Below, in pieces: positions 57,960-64,000 of a DNA stretch of 64,000 nucleotides (its first letter is position 1; every line of letters starts with the position of its first letter). The stretch lies in assembly GCA_965227095.1 (NCBI GenBank), contig CBDDFL010000002.1, positions 1,430,036 to 1,494,035 of the forward strand, read 5' to 3'. Source of the DNA: JANQMY01 sp965227095 (GTDB taxonomy: Bacteria > Pseudomonadota > Alphaproteobacteria > JANQMY01). A program made the translations under genes and the position numbers. The notes beneath the pieces were generated by a model that saw only the letters and a list, made by a program, of their open reading frames with translations, searched no databases and was not told where the DNA came from.

Positions 57960-59310
57960 GGTGATTGTGTTCCCGTTCTTCGAAGACGGCGAGGTGGTGA
58001 ACAACAAATACCGCGGAAGCGGAAAGAAGTTTTGGCAGGACAAAGACGCCAAGAAAACTTTCTGGAACGTCGACGCATTGCAAGATCCCTTGCTTGAGGG
58101 GGACATGCGGCTGGTGATAACCGAGGGGGAATTGGACGCGCTTTCGGCGATTGAATGTGGTTTTCCGTTGTCCGTGTCCGTTCCGGACGGCGCCCCTCCA
58201 CAGGCTTCAAATGAACCGATCGATCCGGAACATGACGACAAGTTCAAATTCGTCTGGAACAATTGGGACAGGCTTAGCCGGATCAAGAGAATTATTCTGG
58301 CGGTTGACAATGACGGCCCCGGCAGAGCGTTAGCGTCGGAGTTGGTGCGCCGCCTCGGGGCGGTTCGGTGTTTGTTTGTTGAGTATCCGGAAGGGGCGAA
58401 GGATTTGAACGACGTCCTTATGAAGGCCGGCCCGGAAGAAGTAGTTCGACTGCTCAATGCTGCAAAACCTTATCCAGTCAAAGGCCTATATCGCATGTCG
58501 GACTTCCCAGACGTGCCAGAGGCAAAAACATTCTCAACCGGCTGGCCGGATTTAGACGAGCACTTCAGGCCCTTTCTCGGAGAGTTCGCCGTTGTTACGG
58601 GAATTCCAAACCATGGGAAGTCAACTTGGGCAATGGCGCTGATATGCAACCTCGTCATGAACGAAGGGTTGAACGCGACAATAGCGTCGTTTGAAATGAA
58701 TCCATCTCGGGATTTGCGGAAGGTGCTTCGTAAGTATTTCCTGAATGCACATGAGCTTAAAGGCACGCCGAAGAAAATGGCGGACGCTGACGCGTGGATA
58801 GACGAGAAATTCTCGTTTCTCTACCAGGATCCACGAGATTTGGATGAGGACGGCGATCTGGGGTGGTTGATTGAGAAAGCGTCGGACGCCGTTATTCGTC
58901 ACGGCACGAATATTCTTCTCATTGATCCATGGAACGAGGTTGAGCACCGACGCGGGCGAAACGAAACAGAAACCGAATATGTAAGCAGGGCAATACGTGA
59001 GCTGAAACGTTTCGCCATGTCCTATGAGGTACTAACGATTGTTGTTGCCCACCCCGTCAAAATGGGGGGAGGTAAGGAAGGCGTTGCAAAGCCTAGCCTC
59101 TACGACATTTCGGGCAGTGCCAATTGGTACAACAAATGCGATCATGGCATTGTGGTGTGGCGGGAAAACATTCAGTCCGCCCGCTCTGAGGTGGATGTAA
59201 AGAAATCGCGCTTTCAAGATTTCGCCGGCGTGCCCGGTAAAGCAGAATTCCAATTTAACAAAGAACTCGGACGATTTGAGGTTATCCCGGAGGAACTGGA
59301 TATGGGGTAG
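57853..59310 (+). CDS. TOPRIM primase / DnaB-like helicase
   Basis: 485 residues from an ATG with GGGGAGGG eight bases upstream. N-terminal TOPRIM (VITEGELDALSA, then ILAVDNDGPGRAL), and a RecA-like helicase with Walker A GIPNHGKST near residue 250 and LLIDPWNE (Walker B). The fold is T7 gp4-like without the zinc ribbon, which is encoded in the preceding frame. The C-terminus ends at TAG in ATGGGGTAG. Confidence 0.88.
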   Translation: MSLSAKAQRFFETRGIDPETAIRFGIYSNPQSNIGEVIVFPFFEDGEVVNNKYRGSGKKFWQDKDAKKTFWNVDALQDPLLEGDMRLVITEGELDALSAIECGFPLSVSVPDGAPPQASNEPIDPEHDDKFKFVWNNWDRLSRIKRIILAVDNDGPGRALASELVRRLGAVRCLFVEYPEGAKDLNDVLMKAGPEEVVRLLNAAKPYPVKGLYRMSDFPDVPEAKTFSTGWPDLDEHFRPFLGEFAVVTGIPNHGKSTWAMALICNLVMNEGLNATIASFEMNPSRDLRKVLRKYFLNAHELKGTPKKMADADAWIDEKFSFLYQDPRDLDEDGDLGWLIEKASDAVIRHGTNILLIDPWNEVEHRRGRNETETEYVSRAIRELKRFAMSYEVLTIVVAHPVKMGGGKEGVAKPSLYDISGSANWYNKCDHGIVVWRENIQSARSEVDVKKSRFQDFAGVPGKAEFQFNKELGRFEVIPEELDMG

Positions 59311-59663
59311 ACGAACTTCAACGCCTACGGGCGCGCTGCGAAGAGCTGACAGAAGAAAACAGACAGCTGAAAGAGCTGCTCAACTTTTCCACGGAGCCGC
59401 ACCCCTACGGACTGACGAACAAGGAAAATCAGATCTTCCAACTGATAAAGCGCAGAGGCCGCACAACACGCGAATACGTTCGAGCGGCACTATACGGACA
59501 AGACCCAAACGGAGGCTGCTCCATGAAGAACATAGACGTCATGTTGCACAAGATACGCCAGAAGCTTCCGGGCCATGTGCGGATTCGGACTTTGTTTGGC
59601 GGCGGCTGGTTGGCCTACGAAGTTAACGACGGTAACGGATTTCACGTGAAACAAGGTGAGTGA
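59307..59663 (+). CDS. Winged-helix (OmpR-type) phage protein, no normal start
   Basis: An open frame in the -1 register relative to the helicase end. From VDELQRLRARCEELTEENRQLK (coiled coil) it passes into a winged helix (LTNKENQIFQLIKRRGRTTREYVRAALYG, MLHKIRQKLPG, FGGGWLAYEV). This resembles the DNA-binding domain of response regulators that phages carry. No ATG, GTG or TTG starts it: upstream is an SD (GGAGG) and ATG in the helicase frame, then GGGG. See the finding. It ends at TGA 59661-59663. Confidence 0.5.
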   Translation, partial: VDELQRLRARCEELTEENRQLKELLNFSTEPHPYGLTNKENQIFQLIKRRGRTTREYVRAALYGQDPNGGCSMKNIDVMLHKIRQKLPGHVRIRTLFGGGWLAYEVNDGNGFHVKQGE

Positions 59664-59664
59664 T

Positions 59665-60249
59665 ATGACACCCCAAGAAAACTATCACCCCACAGACAAG
59701 GTGGCCGAAACAAAGCACCGTCAACACCGTGAGTGGTTGAGACAAAGAACGCTCTCGAGGAAGTACGCCGGTGATTTGAACGACGAGGCTAAGGAGAAAG
59801 AGCTAGGCCGCGCCGTTCGGCAGGCACACACAGAGGGGACAAAGCGCAAGTTTCGCAAGTCCCTCATTGAACACCTAGAAGAAAAGGGCCGCATAGGCGC
59901 TGAAGAGATACGCGCCGCTGACGAAATAGGCCGGTGCTACATTGCCATCACGGGTGAGCTGCTTCCGCGAGCGCAGCAGTACGAGAGAACTGGACACTCA
60001 CACGCGTCTCCGAACTGGCCGGCAAGCCTAACAGACGCAGTGGTGAACCGATACAGGCCGTGGACGGATGAGCTGTCTAACCGCTACAAACTAGGCGGCC
60101 CGCCGATTATTGACGTGTGCATTGGTGTCATTGTGGACGGTCAGAACTCAGATGAGCTTCGCCACACCTATCACTGCCGCAGAGACAAGGTGCAGGACTG
60201 GCTTATATCCGGGCTGGATTTGTATGCACGGTGGGCGAGGTGGGTGTGA
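59665..60249 (+). CDS. Phage protein, unknown
   Basis: 194 residues from the ATG after AAGGTGAG. Basic N-terminal helix (EKELGRAVRQAHTEGTKRKFRKSL); C-terminal HTH-like segment GVIVDGQNSDELRHTYHCRRDKVQDWLISGLDLYARWARW. It resembles an unnamed family in alphaproteobacterial phages. Possibly a late regulator. Confidence 0.55.
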   Translation: MTPQENYHPTDKVAETKHRQHREWLRQRTLSRKYAGDLNDEAKEKELGRAVRQAHTEGTKRKFRKSLIEHLEEKGRIGAEEIRAADEIGRCYIAITGELLPRAQQYERTGHSHASPNWPASLTDAVVNRYRPWTDELSNRYKLGGPPIIDVCIGVIVDGQNSDELRHTYHCRRDKVQDWLISGLDLYARWARWV

Positions 60250-60542
60250 AGACTAAAGACTACGCCATTCGAAACTTCAAGCTCACTCAGCATGCGATTG
60301 ATCGGTACATACAACGCATTGAGAAGGTGAAGCCGCGTCGCGTGCGCCCCTTGATTACACATGATTTGAAGCGTTGGCAGGCGCCTGAGCACTGTTGGTT
60401 ACGAATAGTAACAACAGGCTGCAAGTTCTATACGAAGAAAGCAGGCTATGTATTTGAGAATGGACACTTAGTGACAGTCCTTGAGCCTCGCCCATTCGGA
60501 AAAAGGTTCGTGAACGCACAAAAGAGAGCATGGAGCGCTTGA
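60246..60542 (+). CDS. Small phage protein, unknown
   Basis: 98 residues from a GTG overlapping the previous stop (GTGA). Basic, with HAIDRYIQRIEKVKPRRVRPLI and FENGHLVTVLEPRPFGKRF; not recognised. Confidence 0.5.
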   Translation: MKTKDYAIRNFKLTQHAIDRYIQRIEKVKPRRVRPLITHDLKRWQAPEHCWLRIVTTGCKFYTKKAGYVFENGHLVTVLEPRPFGKRFVNAQKRAWSA

Positions 60543-60633
60543 CTTGGGGCGGTTAAATGGTACTCTTCAGGCAAATAGATAACTGCGTCCGAAATAGTGC
60601 GATCCTGCAAATTCTGAATAGCCTGGTTGGGGA

Positions 60634-60651
60634 AGCCCTGCCGGGCTTTTT
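60634..60651 (+). terminator. Short stem-loop with T run
   Basis: AGCCC/GGGCT around a four-base loop, followed by five T residues (60647-60651). It ends six bases before the HNH gene start, so it could separate early and late transcripts. Confidence 0.5.
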
Positions 60652-60656
60652 GATTC

Positions 60657-60980
60657 ATGGCTACGAACAAGCGTCCAGCCTATCACAAGCTATTCAAAAC
60701 AAAGCGGTGGCAAAAGCTTAGAGCTAAGAAGCTCGCGGTCGATCCTTATTGCGAATGTCCTCATCACAAAGGGAAGTTTGTTGAGGCCAACACTGTGGAT
60801 CACATCATTCCGCACAAGGGTGATCCAGCGTTGTTCTGGGACTGGGACAACCTCCAATCGATGACAAAGACATGTCATGACTCGTTCAAGCAAAGCCAAG
60901 AGCGCGGTGGCGCAGGCTTCCTCAAAGGGTGTGACGAACATGGAAACCCCCTTGATCCAAGCCACCCTTGGTACGAATGA
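60657..60980 (+). CDS. HNH endonuclease
   Basis: 107 residues. KLFKTKRWQKLRAKKLAVDPYCECPHHKGKFVEANTVDHIIPHKGDPALFWDWDNLQSMTKTCHDSF has the DHIIP and N-x8-H metal motifs of the HNH family. Next to a terminase, HNH proteins of HK97-type phages are needed for DNA packaging at cos; this is a likely role here. Confidence 0.8.
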   Translation: MATNKRPAYHKLFKTKRWQKLRAKKLAVDPYCECPHHKGKFVEANTVDHIIPHKGDPALFWDWDNLQSMTKTCHDSFKQSQERGGAGFLKGCDEHGNPLDPSHPWYE

Positions 60981-61176
60981 CAAGGTAGGCCTGAAGATTG
61001 GCTATTCAGAGCATGGACTGTCGCTGTTGATTATGTTGAGGCGGCAGCCGGACGGCGGCCCAATAGTAACGATACCGTTCACCGAAATGGCTGAGCACAT
61101 GACAGATGAGCAGGCAGCGTATTTGTTTGATATAGCCTCAAGCAGAGTGGATCATTGGTGTGAAGATTACGTCTGA
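60940..61176 (+). CDS. Small phage protein, unknown
   Basis: 78 residues from METPLIQATLG. Contains KIGYSEHGLSLLIMLRRQPDGGPIVTIPFTEMAEHMTDEQAAYLF. Not recognised. Overlaps the HNH gene by about 40 bases. An in-frame start at 60877 is possible. Confidence 0.5.
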   Translation: METPLIQATLGTNDKVGLKIGYSEHGLSLLIMLRRQPDGGPIVTIPFTEMAEHMTDEQAAYLFDIASSRVDHWCEDYV

Positions 61177-61351
61177 TATTGCCGACACAGAAGACTACGA
61201 CGACTGGTCAGTCCCAGCATGGGTACAAGCAATGCAGACTATCCAAGTAGACGCAGGCGACAGCGAGCATATGGACACAGGGCTGATAGACAAGCACGGC
61301 AACCCAATCACAAAGACAGCAACACCAAGGCCAGTGGGGTTTTGTAGATGA
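61160..61351 (+). CDS. Small phage protein, unknown
   Basis: 63 residues from a GTG in the end of the previous gene. Acidic N-terminus (DIADTEDYDDW). Not recognised. Coupled by overlap. Confidence 0.45.
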   Translation: MKITSDIADTEDYDDWSVPAWVQAMQTIQVDAGDSEHMDTGLIDKHGNPITKTATPRPVGFCR

Positions 61352-61548
61352 GTGAAGAGCGCATGAGTGGCGATGAGTTGGCTCAGGCCATCTACAACAT
61401 TCAGCCTGTACCACTTACTGAAGAGCAGTCATGGAAGATGCAAGCGAGAACGATAGCTGACGTCTTTTTCCCGGGTATGTCTGAAGAGGCAATAGACAAG
61501 GCCTGGAAAGCCCACAGAGACTCAACAGAGTCCCTTCTTTCTCCCTAG
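61348..61548 (+). CDS. Small phage protein, unknown
   Basis: 66 residues, MSEERMSGDELAQAIYNIQPVPL..., helical. Not recognised. Its ATG overlaps the previous stop (ATGA). Confidence 0.5.
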   Translation: MSEERMSGDELAQAIYNIQPVPLTEEQSWKMQARTIADVFFPGMSEEAIDKAWKAHRDSTESLLSP

Positions 61549-61662
61549 TACAAGGGTAGGGGGAGGGGCCTCAAAGCTCTCACAAGCGAAGGGGCGAGCG
61601 GCGTGGGGCGGTCCTTGTGAGTAACCGTCCTAAAAACGGTTTTAACGGAGAATTTTTGTAAA
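61549..61662 (+). promoter_or_regulatory. Region upstream of terminase, possible cos
   Basis: A gene-free stretch just before the small terminase with an inverted repeat ACCGTCCTAAAAACGGT near 61625 and a purine-rich run GGGTAGGGGGAGGGG. In HK97-type phages cos lies near this place, but nothing identifies it directly. ACGGAGAA is the ribosome-binding site. Confidence 0.3.
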
Positions 61663-62073
61663 ATGGGCGCACGCGGGCCTAAATCGTCGGCGGACTTGGA
61701 GGTTATCGAGTCCGGGAAGGTGATTTCTATGCCTTCGCCAGAGCCTCCTGAGGATTTGACGGCGGAGCAGGCCAAAGAATGGCGGAAAATTATCGAAAGT
61801 CTGGGTGCAGACTGGTTTCCGCGTGAAACTTGGCCTGTTTTGGCTCAATTATGCCGTCATATCGTCCGTGCACGTGAGTTCGCCCAGTTGATTGAGACAG
61901 TGAAGGCCGCTGAAGAGCTTGATTTGAAGCTTTTCCGCGACTTATCTCGTTCTGAGGAAGAGCAATCGCGTGCCATTGCGTCTTTATCGACGAAACTGCG
62001 CATTACACAACAGGCGACGGTCGATAAGCGGACTTCTAAACCTCCTCAATTCGAGCCGCCTTGGGCTGGATAG
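61663..62073 (+). CDS. Terminase small subunit, P27-like
   Basis: 136 residues. MGARGPKSSADLEVIESGK, then PPEDLTAEQAKEWRKIIESLGADWFPRETWPVLAQLCRHIVRAREF matches the P27 family. It recognises the packaging site and partners the large subunit, whose start overlaps its stop by 13 bases. Confidence 0.8.
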   Translation: MGARGPKSSADLEVIESGKVISMPSPEPPEDLTAEQAKEWRKIIESLGADWFPRETWPVLAQLCRHIVRAREFAQLIETVKAAEELDLKLFRDLSRSEEEQSRAIASLSTKLRITQQATVDKRTSKPPQFEPPWAG

Positions 62074-63617
62074 CCCATGTCCCCGGCGAAACGCGCGGTG
62101 AGCGCAATATTCGCTGGATCGAGTACTATTGTAGGGTCCCTGAAGGCAAAGACGTCGGAAAACGCGTCAAGCTTCGAGATTTTCAAAGAGACGCTCTTTT
62201 AAAAATCTACGACAACCCGTACGGGACGCGACTGGCTATTATTTCCTTTGCGAAGAAGAACGCGAAGAGCAGCCTCTGCGGGTTTCTTATTCTCCTGCAT
62301 GTGGCGGGGCCGGAAGCGAAACGCAATTCGCAAATTCCGAGTACGGCACAATCCAAAGAGCAGGCTGCGGTCGTTTTCCAGCTCGCGGCGAAGATTGTTC
62401 GGCTTAATCCGGAGCTGGACGCATACATTAACGTTCGCGATACGGCGAAGCAGCTTGTATGCCCGGCTCTAGGGACGGTTTACAAGGCGCTCTCTGCCGA
62501 CGCACATACGGCGCACGGCCAGTCGCCGATTTTTGCCATTCACGATGAACTTGGCCAGGTACAGGGGCCGATTTCGGAATTATACAACGCGATTGAGAAC
62601 GCCATGGGTGCTCACGAAGACCCCATGTCGATCATTATTTCGACACAGGCGCCGACAGACTTCGATTTGCTGAGTCAGCTAATTGATAAGGGCCTTGAAG
62701 GCGACGACCCGCACACAGTTGTCATTCTGTATGTGGCGGATGAAGACTTAGATCCGTTCTCGGACGAAGCCATCAAACAGGCCAATCCTGCAGCGGGCGA
62801 TTTTCTCAACATGAAAGAGTTGAGGAAGCAGGCAGATAACGCCAGGCGCCTACCGGCTCAAGAGCCGCTTTATCGAAACTACACTTTGAACCAACGGGTA
62901 GAGGCATCCAGCCCGTTCGTTACGAAATCAGTTTGGAAGGCAAACGGGGGTTCGCCGTCTAAGCTGGGGCCGGTATATGCGGGCCTTGACTTGTCTGAAA
63001 CGAATGACCTCACGGCGTTCGTGATGGCTAGCCCAGTTGATGGCCTCTTGCATGTCCGGCCTATTTTTTGGCTCCCAAAGGAAGGGTTGGTAGAGCGGTC
63101 CCGTAAGGATCATGTTCCCTACGACGTTTGGGAGAAGAAAGGCTTTATCCAGGGCACGCCCGGCAGGTCAATTGAGTACAAGTACGTGGCCGGCGTGATC
63201 GCAGAGGCCTTTCAGGAATACGATATCCGGAAGGTTGCCTTCGACAGGTACAACATGAAGCACCTTCGGTCCTGGCTTGTCGAAGCTGGCCTGACAGAGT
63301 CGTTCATTGATGACAGGTTCGAAGAGTTCGGACAGGGCTTTGTGTCCATGTCGCCGGCTCTACGAGAGTTGGAGTCCATGCTTCTTAACGAGAAGGTGCG
63401 GCACGGCAATCACCTCGTTTTAGAAATGTGCGCGCGGAACGCAGTGGTTGAAACAGACCCAGCGGGAAACCGAAAGCTCACAAAAAAGAAAAGCCGTGGC
63501 CGGATAGACGGCATGGTCGCTTTAGCCATGGCGGCAAGCTTGGCATCGCGAGAAATGAACCAGAAGAAGGTCTACGACGTGAAGTGGGACAACGTGTTTG
63601 AGGAAATGGAAGTTTAG
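62061..63617 (+). CDS. Terminase large subunit
   Basis: 518 residues from a TTG overlapping the small subunit. RVKLRDFQRDALLKIY, the Walker-A-like IISFAKKNAKSSLCG, IFAIHDELGQ (Walker B-like DE) and a C-terminal nuclease part with YAGLDLSETNDLTAFV, VAFDRYNMKHL and GRIDGMVALAMA. It pumps DNA into the capsid and cuts it. The type resembles HK97-like TerL. Confidence 0.92.
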   Translation: MGWIAHVPGETRGERNIRWIEYYCRVPEGKDVGKRVKLRDFQRDALLKIYDNPYGTRLAIISFAKKNAKSSLCGFLILLHVAGPEAKRNSQIPSTAQSKEQAAVVFQLAAKIVRLNPELDAYINVRDTAKQLVCPALGTVYKALSADAHTAHGQSPIFAIHDELGQVQGPISELYNAIENAMGAHEDPMSIIISTQAPTDFDLLSQLIDKGLEGDDPHTVVILYVADEDLDPFSDEAIKQANPAAGDFLNMKELRKQADNARRLPAQEPLYRNYTLNQRVEASSPFVTKSVWKANGGSPSKLGPVYAGLDLSETNDLTAFVMASPVDGLLHVRPIFWLPKEGLVERSRKDHVPYDVWEKKGFIQGTPGRSIEYKYVAGVIAEAFQEYDIRKVAFDRYNMKHLRSWLVEAGLTESFIDDRFEEFGQGFVSMSPALRELESMLLNEKVRHGNHLVLEMCARNAVVETDPAGNRKLTKKKSRGRIDGMVALAMAASLASREMNQKKVYDVKWDNVFEEMEV

Positions 63618-64000
63618 TGGCCGTCACAGTTTCGCCGTTTAACCACACTTTGACAATCCTGCTTAATCAGGACGTGGACTTGGCCGCGCTAAAGTGGATG
63701 CTCCGCACCGGGGGTACTTTTACCGCGAGTCACACGGCAATGGCTTCTTTGGACGGTTCCGAGGTTTCTGGAAATGGCTGGGACGTGGGCGGTGAGTTAC
63801 TGACACCTACCATCAGCATTTTCAACACAAACGGGGCTTCGATTGATTTTGCCGACGTGTCAGAAACGGCGACGGGAGGTACGATAGGCCCTACCACTGA
63901 GGGTGTGATTTACGACGACACCAATGATTTTCCAATGTTCTGGATTGACTACGGCGGTTCGGAATCTGCCGGCGTCGGCACAGACTTTAAGATCACGTTT
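63617..64000 (+). CDS. Phage virion-associated protein, partial at right edge
   Basis: An open frame from a GTG overlapping the terminase stop (TAGTG) to the window end, 128 codons so far. Beta-rich and Thr/Gly/Asp-rich (VSPFNHTLTILLNQDVDL, GGTFTASHTAMASLDG, GPTTEGVIYDDTND), which suits a capsid, tail or decoration protein. Not recognised. Confidence 0.5.
   Translation, partial: MAVTVSPFNHTLTILLNQDVDLAALKWMLRTGGTFTASHTAMASLDGSEVSGNGWDVGGELLTPTISIFNTNGASIDFADVSETATGGTIGPTTEGVIYDDTNDFPMFWIDYGGSESAGVGTDFKITF

Larger units (their letters stand above)
43840..64000. mobile_element. Temperate phage genome (left part), inserted at tRNA-Ser
   Basis: From the tRNA onward genes are short, tightly overlapping and phage-like: integrase, ERF, DUF1367, CI-like repressor, Cro-like protein, phage adenine methylase, replication genes, HNH, and small and large terminase subunits. 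Left-hand genes face left and right-hand genes face right from an immunity region near 54,200. Structural genes start at the right edge. The prophage looks intact as far as seen; the right end is outside the window. Confidence 0.92.

Noticed and set aside
59276..59626. Plus-strand frame of 116 codons between helicase and the next gene
   Set aside because: Arg-rich and featureless; the winged-helix protein is in the other frame.

Overview
The window is alphaproteobacterial chromosome (about 1-43,840) followed by the left part of an integrated temperate phage (about 43,840 to the right edge, where it runs off). The alphaproteobacterial assignment rests on gene content: mipZ, divK and pleD, eipB, a DUF1489 gene, a DUF3572 gene, clpS-clpA, the gatCAB operon, and dispersed palindromic intergenic repeats typical of the class. 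I do not name a genus.

Chromosome, left to right: a partial membrane gene at the left edge; a non-coding stretch with two dispersed palindromic repeats; a leucine-catabolism pair (methylglutaconyl-CoA hydratase-like plus a biotin-carrying acyl-CoA carboxylase subunit); DUF1489 and secreted proteins; panC; an L-2-hydroxyglutarate oxidase-like flavoprotein; mipZ with a VWA-like gene and a membrane J-domain gene; a D,D-carboxypeptidase with a SPOR domain; clpS-clpA; HIT, GNAT, GDPD and RidA genes; a diguanylate cyclase; eipB; dinB, a ROK kinase and a HAD protein; divK-pleD; rpmG; an MFS carrier; then rnr, topA, dprA, plsY, a pyrC-like gene, pyrB, an AEC transporter and ruvX on the minus strand. 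Divergent to these is gatCAB, followed by a histone H1-like repeat protein, a glutathione transferase, a Sel1 protein and tRNA-Ser(GCT).

Prophage: it abuts the 3' end of tRNA-Ser. A leftward early operon runs from about 53,013 to 43,929. It holds ERF annealing protein, a DUF968/Ref-like nuclease, DUF1367, a pentapeptide-repeat/DUF5758 protein, many small overlapping genes, and a tyrosine-recombinase-family integrase. The immunity region (53,040-54,260) holds a CI-like repressor, a four-helix membrane protein in a Rex-like position, and a Cro-like gene. Five copies of a 13-bp operator (TACCGnnnCGGTA) lie in two clusters, and in each cluster one operator sits inside the spacer of a strong promoter. 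Rightward genes cover an adenine methylase, a PD-(D/E)XK nuclease candidate, a GcrA-like protein, replication initiation, a primase/helicase split over two frames, a winged-helix frame with no normal start, an HNH nuclease, terminase small and large subunits, and the start of a structural gene.

The most interesting points are: the lambda-like operator layout with an apparently leaderless cro; the membrane protein likely co-expressed with the repressor; the integrase lacking two catalytic residues; the split primase-helicase and the frame-displaced winged-helix gene; the overlapping methylase/nuclease pair; and a dihydroorotase-like protein that has lost its metal ligands.
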